From positions 211,179 through 243,014 of the forward strand of contig NW_003134841.1 in the NCBI RefSeq assembly GCF_000003605.2: a stretch of DNA of 31,836 nt, read 5' to 3'. How positions within the stretch are numbered: position 1 is the first letter of the stretch; each line of letters begins with the position of its first letter. This document shows, piece by piece, positions 1 to 12,300 of the stretch. Source of the stretch: Saccoglossus kowalevskii (Eukaryota; Hemichordata; Enteropneusta; Harrimaniidae). Made by a program: the position numbers and the translations under genes. Below the pieces are notes generated by a model, which did no database searches, was not told the DNA's origin, and saw nothing but the letters and a program-made list of their open reading frames with translations.

Positions 1-137
1 AATAACGGATCAAGCTGTAACTAGTCAGGTTGGCATTGAAAAGTACATGAATGACAAGGTAATGAGAATGTGACTTTCAAAATTTAAACCAGAAAATTCT
101 GAAGCTGGTCCAGTATCCGTGGAAGTGTGGGACTTAC
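1..137 (-). other. BLTP1 intron 19, partial
   Basis: Sequence left of the exon 19 donor. I searched the minus strand for the next family block and saw no match, so this is most likely intron. Confidence 0.6.
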
Positions 138-386
138 CTGAAAATGACATGCGGACCCTGTATCCACCAAGTAGAGATCAATATGATCCAATGAAACCCT
201 GGTCATTTCATATTTGACGTCTTCCACCAACTGACATGGTAATGAAGAATTTGCATCAACTCTAGTGCATAAATGTTGAGGTGCATCGTGTTGGCATTTT
301 TTGTATGGCAGAGGAGGTTGGAAGGTATTCTCAGAATTCAGTGCCAGAAAGACAAACATTTGAGCAAAGTTGGCAAGTGACTGAAT
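138..386 (-). CDS. BLTP1: BLTP1 exon 19 (residues 899-981), last exon in window
   Basis: Acceptor gttgcag, donor gtaagt, 249 bases, phase 0 both ends. It encodes IQSLANFAQMFVFLALNSEN, then a Cys/His-containing stretch KKCQHDAPQHLC, then DVKYEMTRVSLDHIDLYLVD and TGSACHFQ. Matches LACLLEWGQTFVFHVV, ICQHGIDRRFC and DLKYTMIRLAVDGADIYIVEHGCA. The next exon lies left of the window or is not recognisable in bases 1-137. Confidence 0.92.
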
Positions 387-3300
387 CTGCAACAGAACAG
401 GGAAACAATAAATGTTGCATATTATTTTTTCTTTTAAAAAATCATTGGTTTAGTAACCAGATGTGTGGTATAATGGTTAGTGTGACTACCCAGCATTGCT
501 GGTTCAACCCCTGTGGTTATCCATTGGTTTAGTAACCAGATGTGTGGTATAATGGTTAGTGTGACTACCCAGCATTGCTGGTTCAACCACTGTGGTTATC
601 CATTGGTTTAGTAACCAGATGTGTGGTATAACGGTTAGTGTGACTGCCCAGCATTGCTGGTTCAACCACTGTGGTTATTCATTGGTTTAGTAACCAGATG
701 TGTGGTATAATGGTTAGTGTGACTACCGGTACTCAGCATTGCTGGTTCAACCACTGTGGTTATCCATTGGTTTAGTAACCAGATGTGTGGTATAATGGTT
801 AGTGTGACTACCCAGCATTGCTGGTTCAACCACTGTGGTTATCCATTGGTTTAGTAACCAGATGTGTGGTATAATGGTTAGTGTGACTACCCAGCATTGC
901 TGGTTCAACCACTGTGGTTATCCGTTGGTTCTAGTAACCAGATGTGTGGTATAATGGTTAGTGTAACTACCTCAGCATTGCTGGTTCAACCACTGTGGTT
1001 ATCCATTGGTTTAGTAACCAGATGTGTGGTATAATGGTTAGTGTGACTACCCAGCATTGCTGGTTCAACCACTGTGGTTATCCATTGGTTTAGTAACCAG
1101 ATGTGTGGTATAATGGTTAGTGTGACTACCCAGCATTGCTGGTTCAACCACTGTGGTTATCCATTGGTTTAGTAACCAGATGTGTGGTATAATGGTTAGT
1201 GTGACTACCCAGCATTGCTGGTTCAACCACTGTGGTTAGCCATTGGTTTAGTAACCAGATGTGTGGTATAATGGTTAGTGTGACTACCCAGCATTGCTGA
1301 CATCACATAAAATTGCAATATTCCCTGGATCTTTTTCTAAAAACAGCACTCAAAGCATGTAAAATCTAACATGAACAAAAACTATGAAAGAACCATTTAC
1401 ATTAAGCAGACAACTCACTTGTGGTAAGGTAACTTTACCGCTGACTGATCCTACTTGAACTTCCACCAACCAGGCATATTCCAATGTCTCACTTGTTGGT
1501 GGTAAATCTTCACCAGAAAACATGGCATGACCTCTGACCTGTAGACCTGACAAGGTTAAGTGACCTTCTTTTAAATGGATGTCTGAGTCTGGTCGCTGTT
1601 GAAGAGAGAAAACAAGATCTGACGAACAGTTCTTTCATGAAAACTATAACTGTTGACATTTCTGGTGAGGGTAGACCATACATTATTTAGACTTTAGCAT
1701 AAATAATGAGATCATTTGCATATTTATTGCATGTGCTATAAAGTTTTCCACTTACTGATAGGTATCAGCCATTAGTATTGTGACAGGTGATAGTAACAAC
1801 TGTAGTTTGGTTTCTCGGTAGGTTTTGTGCATTTCAAAGCACAGCTGTTCAAGGTGAGCCACAGGAATCATCCCATCTTTCTCTCCACAGTGCTGTAAAT
1901 TAAAATAAGTGAAATGATGCAATTGAATACATCTAGAGCCAACTTTAGTGCAATTTTAGGGTTCTAATTCTGTTCAGTATCATTTTAGCTGGAATTTCAT
2001 TTTGCTGAAAATACATTTTTGTATGCAGTTTATTTTTGCTCATTTTAAATGTATTTCACTGAATATTTTTCACTGATTCATTCTTGGGGTGAAAACAGCA
2101 ACAATAAATTCCAAGTGAAAATAAGGTACTTTACAGTAGATAGGGTAACAAGTAGCTTGATTGAAGGTACCGTGAAATCTGTATTAGAAGCCACACCCAT
2201 TCATTTTGAACAATAGAAAATTGACTATTTCGTGTAGATGCTCTAATAGAAGCTGCATCTCCTCTGTTGTATTGCACCACTAGAAGCCATTACTTCTAAT
2301 ACAGATTTTACATTTACTATCACAAAAGTATAGGACTGCAGACAACTTATTCTGGTCACTTATAATTAATGTAGTACATTGCCTCAAACTACATCTGATC
2401 ATGTAAGTCACCTTTACGTCTTGTATGTTCTGAACCAATCAGAACTTGTGTTACAGGCTGCCTGCTACACTCTGATTGATTGACAAATCTTGTAAGAAGT
2501 AAGCATGATGAACATTGATTTGTGTTGTCATTTGACAGTTAGAATTGAGTTGAAATAAAGTGACCTCCACCGACATCAGATTTCAATCAAATTACAGACA
2601 ATGTGATGTCATATGGATTTATAAACTGGAAAACATATTGATTCTTACTTAACAAACAACAAATAATAATTTGAGAACAGTTATTTTGAAAAACAATGAG
2701 TAAGTAAGTACATTGTATAGTAAGAGTCAGGATAAATATAACTAGTTGACCCCTGACCTTTGGGAAGTAACCTCTGACATTGGTTATGCTGGCTGATACA
2801 GTGACACATAGTGGTCGCAAAGTAAGTGGATTGATGTTCTCGTCATCTGTTTTATCAGTTATATCCACGGCAACACTGCTGGATGGTGACATGGACTGCG
2901 ATGGGCAACTGCTGCTAAGATCTGTAAACATCTGATCTTCACCGAAAAAATTCTCCTGTAAAGGGAAAGTTAGTGATATTTGGGATTTGAAATTATTGAT
3001 TGGATATTAATAGATAAAATTTTCCTCTGTACTGCTGCTGAAAACATTGATTGTTGTGTTCTCATGTAAGTTGTGAGTTTAGTCAAAATAATGTTCAGGT
3101 CACTTACACTTACCGGTACATATACCCTACTCTATAACCGATTGCATTTTGTCACATTTTTGGCCAGATTAATATAAAAACCACCTGCACAAAATTAAGG
3201 CCAGGAAAAAAAAATTCTCTGTTCCTCGTTTCATGGAAATTTTAAAATGAGGCGGCGAAGCGATTTTTTTGTTTTTTTGTTTTTAATACTGAGCTAAAAT

Positions 3301-6300
3301 GGGGGTTAATTTGAGACAAGTACGAGTACAGGCGCATTTTGGAATGCTTTAGAAGAAAAAAAAACGTCTGAGGTGCATAGTTCCAAAAATATTTTTTTCT
3401 CAGCCTAAAATGCAACAAATTTTATTCCAATTACAGTAATTTTAATAAATGTAAGTATATCAATAAATGTATTGTTTTGACATTTTTATTTTAAAATCAT
3501 AATCATTTGTATGGAGTGTATGCCATACAGAATACAAAATAGCCCATTTGCTTTGAATAGTGCTCTGTGAGTAGCTAACTATTTTGCGATAATTAATATT
3601 CATGAATATTACCACGTACATGTAATACTATCAAACCTTTATAAGATTATGGTATGCAAGAGAGTGGTATGCGATGAAAATCACACACAAAGAAAAGAAG
3701 TCACACAATTTTGCAGTAGTATCACAAAGTTTTCTAGAAACATTTCTCGAAATTCAAATATGAATCCGTGAAAAAAATGGTTCAGTCAGACAGTTTTTGG
3801 TACTGTCATCGCATATTCACAAAGTGTGTAATATGTGCACTTCATGTTTTTTATTGCGGCAATAATCTTTCTAATAGCTCATTTATGTTTACGCAATTGA
3901 ATATTTCCAAGCATGTAGTGCATTCTGTGACAATATCAACAGAATGGGGTCACTTACAAATGTTTTCAAATCGTAAAGAGTTAATTGCATATTATCGTAC
4001 ATGGTTATAAAAGTTGCATACCCTTTAGCTTACCTTTAGGAAATAAAAGTGTCTAAGAATAGAACCATAAACAAAGAGTTCAGAAGGACCCATGTCAAAT
4101 TCCACACTTATGACGTCTGGTGGCAGTGTACTTGGATCTACTAACATACCAACAGCCACTTTAGTGTCCTTTGATGTTCCTGCTATTGTACTGTCTATAG
4201 AGGGCGCTACTTTCATTGGTAGGTCATCATTCGGTGGGAGAGGATAGTACGTGTAGCCGAGATTCAACGAGGCCTCAGGTACGGACAGGCAATCAATCCA
4301 ACCAGTACTAGTGAGCAAGAAGTGATTAGTTTGGTTGCTGTTTTCAATTATTATAAGTATGAATGTATTGTAAGTATTAATCCAATCTTATACCATATAC
4401 CACATCATATCATTTTTATCAAATATTCATTATATTAAATCAAATCATAAACAATATTCCATATCATAATATTCAAATTATATACCATAGTACACCATAT
4501 CATATATGCATATCATATTAATCAAAAATACCATATCATAGATTATATTAATCAAATTATAATTCATATACCATATCCTGTGCAAACGTTTTAATCAGTC
4601 TTGACCCAAATTGACCCTCTGTCTCATACCTTTCTTGAGTTACATTCCTCCATTTGGACTTCATCTTCTTATTAGATGTGTTACTATTATCAGTCATTTC
4701 CTTACACTTCATTCTCTCAACAGCCTCCTTACAGGATCTATCCAACGCTAGTAATACATGTCGACTGGTGGCGCATTCTGGTATGAAAATCCGCAAGTCA
4801 GCATTCTCAATCTGGTACAAACAAAAAGTATTACGTTATGAACTTTACCCCACCATTTCTTTTACCCACCATGATTCTTGACCATACTGACTGAATTGTT
4901 CAACAGGCATGTATTGTTAAGCATATATTGCTTGAAGCCTTTGACATAACAGTTAAGGTACTCTTAAGATATCCCAGTCTTGAATTTGTTATATATATGT
5001 TATAAATATTTTAATAGATTTATTTGTGAAGAGTTTTCAGCAATGATTCAGGTTATTCTGTTCAATGATTTAAAAATGAGCTCATCACAAAATTAAAATA
5101 ATGATCTGTGATGCACACTGGAATCCGGTTTATTTCCTGTATAACCATTAGACTCTGCTTTCTGTATTCATGTTTCTACAGTGCCCAATTAAACATAACA
5201 TACTTTCTGGGTTGGTTTTGTTTAGTGCACACTTGAAGCAGAATTCAAAATAGGGATCCATAATAGGATTAACTATTGATTTGAATGATTTGATACACAT
5301 ACTTTGTGAATGACAAAACTACTAAATTTGGTTCACGGCTCAATTTACTGTATATGTTAAAGACTTTGAACAAAATATATGTGACAATACATACTGCTTG
5401 TCAAACATTACAATTGTGATAATGACTAATGAGGATTCACAAAATAAATGCAAATGCAACATTCGGTTAAAAAACAAAAAGAAATAACAAAATGCACAAT
5501 TTAAACTTGAACTCATTAACTGGAATTTGTAACGATCCATATTTCATATACTTACTGCGATCCAAAACTTGATCGGTACGGTTTCAGGCAAGAAGTCAGA
5601 AAACGGTAGATTGAAGGATATATCAAAATGCTCACCGCATATCGCTAGTAAAACTATGCAATAAAGAGATATGTGAGTTAACATAGGGAATGTTGAGAAA
5701 AATAGTTTAAAAAAATGCTGTGAGTGCCATTAGTGCCAAGAAAGAACTAATTCTACACCTTCTTCAGACCTTTTCATTTCTAACTGAATGTAACAGACAG
5801 ACAACATATTTGTAGGCGACAAAAGCTATAAACATGTTGAATAGATAAATATGCACCCCTAGTTTTATAATTATTCTCACCATTCTCTTGATTCTGAGAT
5901 GAACAGTCAATCCAGTTGTATAAATTTGACGGAAGAATTAATTCAAATTCATTGAAAACAAGATTGAACTGCCACGTATAGGGTGTAAATGACAACAGAT
6001 CAGGTTTACTTTTACTTGACCAATCATTCATTAAATCTGGAAGAGATAAATAAACTATTAATAGTTTAATAAATTCCACTAACTTTATAGGTTCCAGGGA
6101 ATGTAGTATCATTTTTGGCCAGATTCCCATCGAGAATGTGCAGAGTAATTGACAAATTTATTTCGTCTTAATTGAGTCTCAGATGCAGGAAACAGAATTT
6201 ATGGTTAACATGAGCTATGTGTCTATGTCCTAGAAAATACTTGAAACTGAAGCAATGCAAAAACTGCTTAAATATTGGCATTTGTATTTTGTACTGAAAT

Positions 6301-9300
6301 CTTATTATGACAGAATCAGGTGTCTTCATACATAAAGGGGATTTAAATATGAGAACAAATTAAAGTTATTTCAATAAAAAAAATTGAAAAAAAGATAATC
6401 AAGAGAAACATACCTAGGAGAAAAGTTTTATGTTGATAAATAAAAAACCATGTTCCTTTACAGAATGTCAAATCACATTCCCACGTCTGATGGTGATTCC
6501 AAATCATAGGGTAGTGCACATTCACTGAAAACTAACAAAATAAAACAGGAAATTAAATTTGGTAAAATTTTGAATTAATGGTCAAGCATCTCAAGGTCAC
6601 ACACAGATGAACTATTTATTAACAATCTTCTAGCACTGAAACTGCAATGTGATGGTGCCATTAAAATGAATGCATAGGATGACTTGCGATGTTATGGTAG
6701 TAGCCACTGGTGGATCCAGAAATTCAGCAGGGGGGGGTGGGGGGCTCCTATTGACGTGGCCGAAGTACACCTCCTAAATCTGCGCGTGGTAGCTACATTC
6801 ACTACAAGTGCATTCATGTTTCCACAGTTCCATGCAAGCCACAACAAACCATGAGATGTCTATGAGATCTGCATTATTATGAAGGCTGCATGACCTTTAT
6901 CTCATCAACCCTTGCCATAATTTACCTGCAATGTTTCACTCTCAATGAAAGACCTGTACTGTAAACTTGTGGATGAATCTACATGTAATAACTGCCCCGT
7001 AATAGACGTCCTATATCCGTCACTATGCACAACCCATGGCACTATGACCTCTATGTACGAACCGGCACCAATATTCATATGTATAGCGTTAGTTTCCTGT
7101 CACAAAAACAACATAACAATATGGTATAACAGTATAAAGTCATGTTAACATAAGATGAAATGTAGATGGATCAACCTCAATGTAGGATGTGTAAATGTGG
7201 TCACAGAAATCAAAACTGAGAATGTGAAAAATGCACATTTATTCATATGATATTTATGCAATCATTTTATCGATTCACATCACATGACTCAATAATGTTT
7301 GTTTTTCCCTCATTAATATTAATTACAATATTTTCTTTTGTTTACAAATTAAAATATTCTGTTGTAAATAAGAGTCCTCTCAGTTCATTTTCTCATGGAG
7401 GTGATTTGTTATTTTATAATGTTGCTTTTATCCATTACATATCACATGATTAGCATAAATAGTGACAGTTCAGTCATAACATTCAGTTGTGATACAAAAA
7501 CAACAGACGAATTTCTGGTCAACAGGTCATCAACAACTTTAATTTCATTTTATAAGAATTCAGATGTAATACCATTACATAGTGAATCATACTAATTCAT
7601 GCACTGGGTCAAAGTCACTAAAATGGCATGTCGCTATTTGAAAGTGGTTTACAGTATTAATACTAGCGCCCTCCAGTGGCATTCATTTTGTTTCCCTTTC
7701 TTTTTATGTCAGATACAGTAATACTCATTATTAATAGTCATATAGTAATCTCATAAATAAAGATACTAAATTTTTCAGACAACTGAACCTAAAATTCTGC
7801 ACATATACTTTGGTTTTTATATTACAAATTTATCAATCAATAAAATATTTATTGTTATTTAATCAATAACTCATACTCAAAATCATATAATTAATTACTA
7901 ATTAAATAAATAAAACAATGCTAGCTACAAATATGAGTAAACCTGGTGACTGTTTAATTAATAAAGTATTAATTTTGTTAATCAATGTGAGAATAAATAA
8001 ACAAAAATAAACAAGTAGCTGAGACTGCACGGTGTAAACTTACTTTGCATTTTGTAAATAATATGTCAATAGTAGCGTCTGCTATAATATTTAATCTGAA
8101 ATCAAAACTTGTGGATTGCCTGGTATCCCCGGGTTGCGCAGGTTTGGTTACAACTAAGTCTTGGTAATCCACTGGATAGAACAACTTATGAAGCCACTCC
8201 CTGGAGAGAAAAAATGATAATGATGGTTAAAATATAAGTGATTGCAGCGTAAAAAGCTATGACCATTACGTATTTGTCTATTTCAATAGAAACGATGAAG
8301 TCTCCAATTTTTTCTTTTATATTTTTTTTTTTTTTTAAATTGTTTTTTATTTTTTATTTATTAACACATATTCACACCCCAGAAGGAATAGCAATGATTA
8401 CAGATATTAGTAAAAGTATACAGAAAGGAAGGAATAAAAATAAACTAATCTACAAAAACAGAAACTGACAAAAAAAAGTGTTTTTGGTGTATACTGAACT
8501 AGTATAGAAAAACGCCTCTGTAATTAACATGTATGGGCAACTGATGGAGCAAAATAGTCTATGGAATTACACAATTTACAAAATGTACCACATCTTTGTT
8601 TAATCAGAAGCACTTTTCACAAGAAATTAACACCATAGCCACACAAGTTCCCCCCACACACGCACTCACACACACTCACATTCAAAGTCAATATAACATT
8701 GTATTCATGTACATGTACATGTATATAAAGCTCAAAGCCCAATTCCATACACAGATACACACACCCATCCACCCAAATATCAGCTGATTACTTGTTGCTA
8801 AGCAGGGGTTACTAGGACAAGCACAGTGTGTGACAAGGAAATAGAAATGTGATCTACAAACTGTACAGTAGATACAGTTATGTAATACAAAACTCAGAAG
8901 GAAGTCAGAAATATAAAGTGACAGTCAGATAGTTACATTTATCAACGTATTACTCAAAATATTGTGGAAAATTAGTATTATAACTGCACCATCGTCAACT
9001 ATTGTCACAATCACAAATTAAAAACCAACATTTCATTTTCTTTTTAAATGTTGATCATGACTTGTAGCTAATAGAAAATCCAAAATTATCTGAAAATTTA
9101 TCAACAAATACATAAAAATTGGAACCAAAATTATGATGTAAAAATTAGGTGGGTGGGTTAAACCAAATGCAACATCCATATGTAGAGATAGTTATAGCAC
9201 ACATATAAATGGTGAAATTTGCATAAATAAAATATAAATAGATTTGTTTATATAATACCTTTGTCTATCTGCCCACGGTCCGTAGCTAAGGTCAGTCCCT

Positions 9301-12300
9301 TTACCACATTTGACGTTCATACCCCAGCACGGTGCCGGTGATATCTCATAATCTTCAAGTGTATCGGGCACCAAGCCTAGTCACATAAAAATAACAATTT
9401 AATATTTATTGAGTTAATTAAAAGTAATATAGTTAAATTAAGTTATTAAAACATATTAAAATAAATGTCAACAAGTACTGTAAAATCTGTATTAGAAGCT
9501 GCGGCTTCTATTAAAATGGTACATTGCAACAGAAGGGATGTGGCTTCTATTAGAGCATCTAAACATATGAGAAACGGTGAATTTTTGGTTCTCAATTATT
9601 CAAAAAGAATGGTTGTGACTTTTATTAGAGATGCCGCTTCTAATACAGATTTTACGGTAAGAGTATTGTGTTACATCTAGGGTTCTGTCAAGCCTCATTA
9701 ATATTATTAATCTACATGCAATATTAATTCATTTATGAATTATCACTTTTTGCAATCACCTAAAGTAATATTGTTATTATTCAAGAACCTTACTTATGGC
9801 AAAGTTAAGTCACATATCTCAATTGATACCAATATGCTATCAACATATTACATAACTTAATAAAAATGAAATTGGCAATAGAATAAATATAATAAAATTT
9901 GAGCAAAATATATCAAAACATTGTTGTGAAATTATGTTTTCATGATGAGATTTTGCACAAATTTATTACTACTGCCATAGCAATAGAAAGTACCAGGATG
10001 TGTGACCTTTATGGGTCATGAACACATGCATTTATAGATTGACTACTTTTAAAATTAGTTCCTTTTAATTTGCACTTAGACACATTCAGCGTTTTCACCT
10101 GAAAAATAGTGTATTCTTTGCTAATTTACATAATAATAGAACATATTAATTAACACTACTCTATTTGTTGTCATGGTAACTGAACTCTATTGTTTATTTT
10201 ACAAAGATGTGACCCTTTCATGTAATATATAGCTCAGTAAGTGATACTAAAATATAATGTAACATCACAATTCATATAACCTTTTCTCAGAATTGTAGTC
10301 GACATATTAAATTATTAAAATCACTATCAGAAACATAATACCCCATCAAGGATTTATATGGGCATGTAACTTTGTAACTTTAATATCCAGTGAAGAAGCC
10401 ATGTAATATCATTCTGTATGTCCTCAATCAAACTTATTTTCAAGCAATGGAGTTATACATGTATGTACGCTGGAAAAGTTTGATTGTGTATAAAACTGAA
10501 ATAAATATACCCTATATTGTCAAGATGTAATACAATAGGACATGCTGTGTTGCAGGCAAATAAAAGAAAACAATGGTGAAAATTGTTTCAGCGGTAACCT
10601 GCAAATAACCTTTACACTAATTTCAGTTTTATTTTTAGCAAGATTACTATAATCCCATATATGCTTTGTAGACAATGAAATGAGTGAAAGGGAAATTTGT
10701 ATATCACAGTATGAAAATATATTAATGTGAGAGTGCTCACCAGGTTCATCCCAATAATAATAGAAATCAACAGCATTAGATTGTAACATGACAAATCCTT
10801 CTCCCATGTACCGTGGTGGTCTGAAAGATAAAAAAACAAATGAGAGTTATGCTTTGGTAACATTTTTTTAGTGCATATATTTAATAACAAATAGGGTAAT
10901 AGTATGATATGTTCCAATCAAGACTGTAGATAAATATTTTTTCACTTAATATTTTATTTTTCAGTTGTTAGTAATCAGCAATGATGAAAAAAAAAATGTC
11001 TCTATTCGATACGCATTTTCATATTGGTGAAATTCACATTGTACAAAATATACCAAAATGGTATATTTTCTGAGGTGTTCTATTTGAGTAGTTGGGTGAG
11101 TGTCATGGTCAGAAATGGGATGGCATTACTTGAGAACTATTTTCTGAGGTGTTCTATTTGAGTAGTTGGGTGAGTGTCATGGTCAGAAATGGGATGGCAC
11201 AAGTACCAAACTGTGCAGGTAAAAGATTTACTAACATATTGAACTGATTTAGAGAGTGAAGGGCACACTAAAGGATTTAATTTATTGCTTTGTGGTATGT
11301 GAATAGCATAAGCCATGGCAAATAAACAAAAACATTCCTTCCAAAGAAATACATGTACCCCTGGTATATACATTTTGTATATACAGAACTCGTCATTGTT
11401 CCCCCATCTTAGATTTTAATGCATCTATCCAGACAGACTACCAGCATAGGTAGTTGACATGGCAACAAAGCCCTGATTCCATAATTTTTTTTTTACATTA
11501 TTAACTGTTTCAAGAATTACTTTCTATTAAAATCAATGTTGTAGCAATTTGAATTACATTGCATCTATGCTTGGCTACTCAACCAAAACATTACATAGAA
11601 ATATTAGTTTACATCAAATACAGTACTGGTAATAGATTTATATTCATACATGTATTTGCCACTACATGCTTTGAGCATTACGGTAATAGTTTAGAAGATG
11701 ATCAAATGGGTCAAACCATTTGGCATGGTGGGGAGGATGGGTGGTATGACATGAAATATACTATACCCAAGAATGAAGTGATAAAATTTGGCCAATTTGA
11801 AATTGATCTGAATTTAAAATGTTATCACATTTACCGGTGCACCATTTTAGCGAAGAGTGTTAATTATACGAGATGATGCATGCATACATTTAACCCTACA
11901 TTATGTGTATAAAACTGTTAACTATACAAGTGCTATTCATATGAAATACCCATCCAATATCTCATCAGACCATGTCAACCATTCAGTCATAATTACTATC
12001 AATCATCCCAGAATATTAATCATTTCCCTGTCTGTGATATCATATTACAATACACCACAATGACATACTTGAGTGAAATGCGTCTAATAGATGTTGTGTA
12101 ACACATCAATGAAAGCTAATATCAGTACTGTAGGAAATTTAAATATTGAGCTATTAAGTATGTGTACAACGAATCACTGGAAGAAATTCCCATTGAATAC
12201 ACTGGAAAAAGATGATCACATCAAAAACTCACTAAATTTAGTGTAATTTTTCTGAAAGTCTTTAATAATATTAGGATTTCTATCAATAAAAATATAAGAA

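Noticed and set aside
443-1299. Cluster of functional tRNA genes
   Set aside because: The A- and B-box-like words are present, but no acceptor stem or 7-base anticodon loop can be drawn, and the box spacing is short.
1350-1418. Continuation of BLTP1 exon 18 past its donor (VSCLLNVNGSF)
   Set aside because: It looks slightly like the vertebrate LACLLEWGQTF, but gtgagt is a strong donor and exon 19 supplies the true match (SLANFAQMFVF).
9465-9680. 71-codon plus-strand ORF
   Set aside because: It is the MITE family A copy read through end to end.
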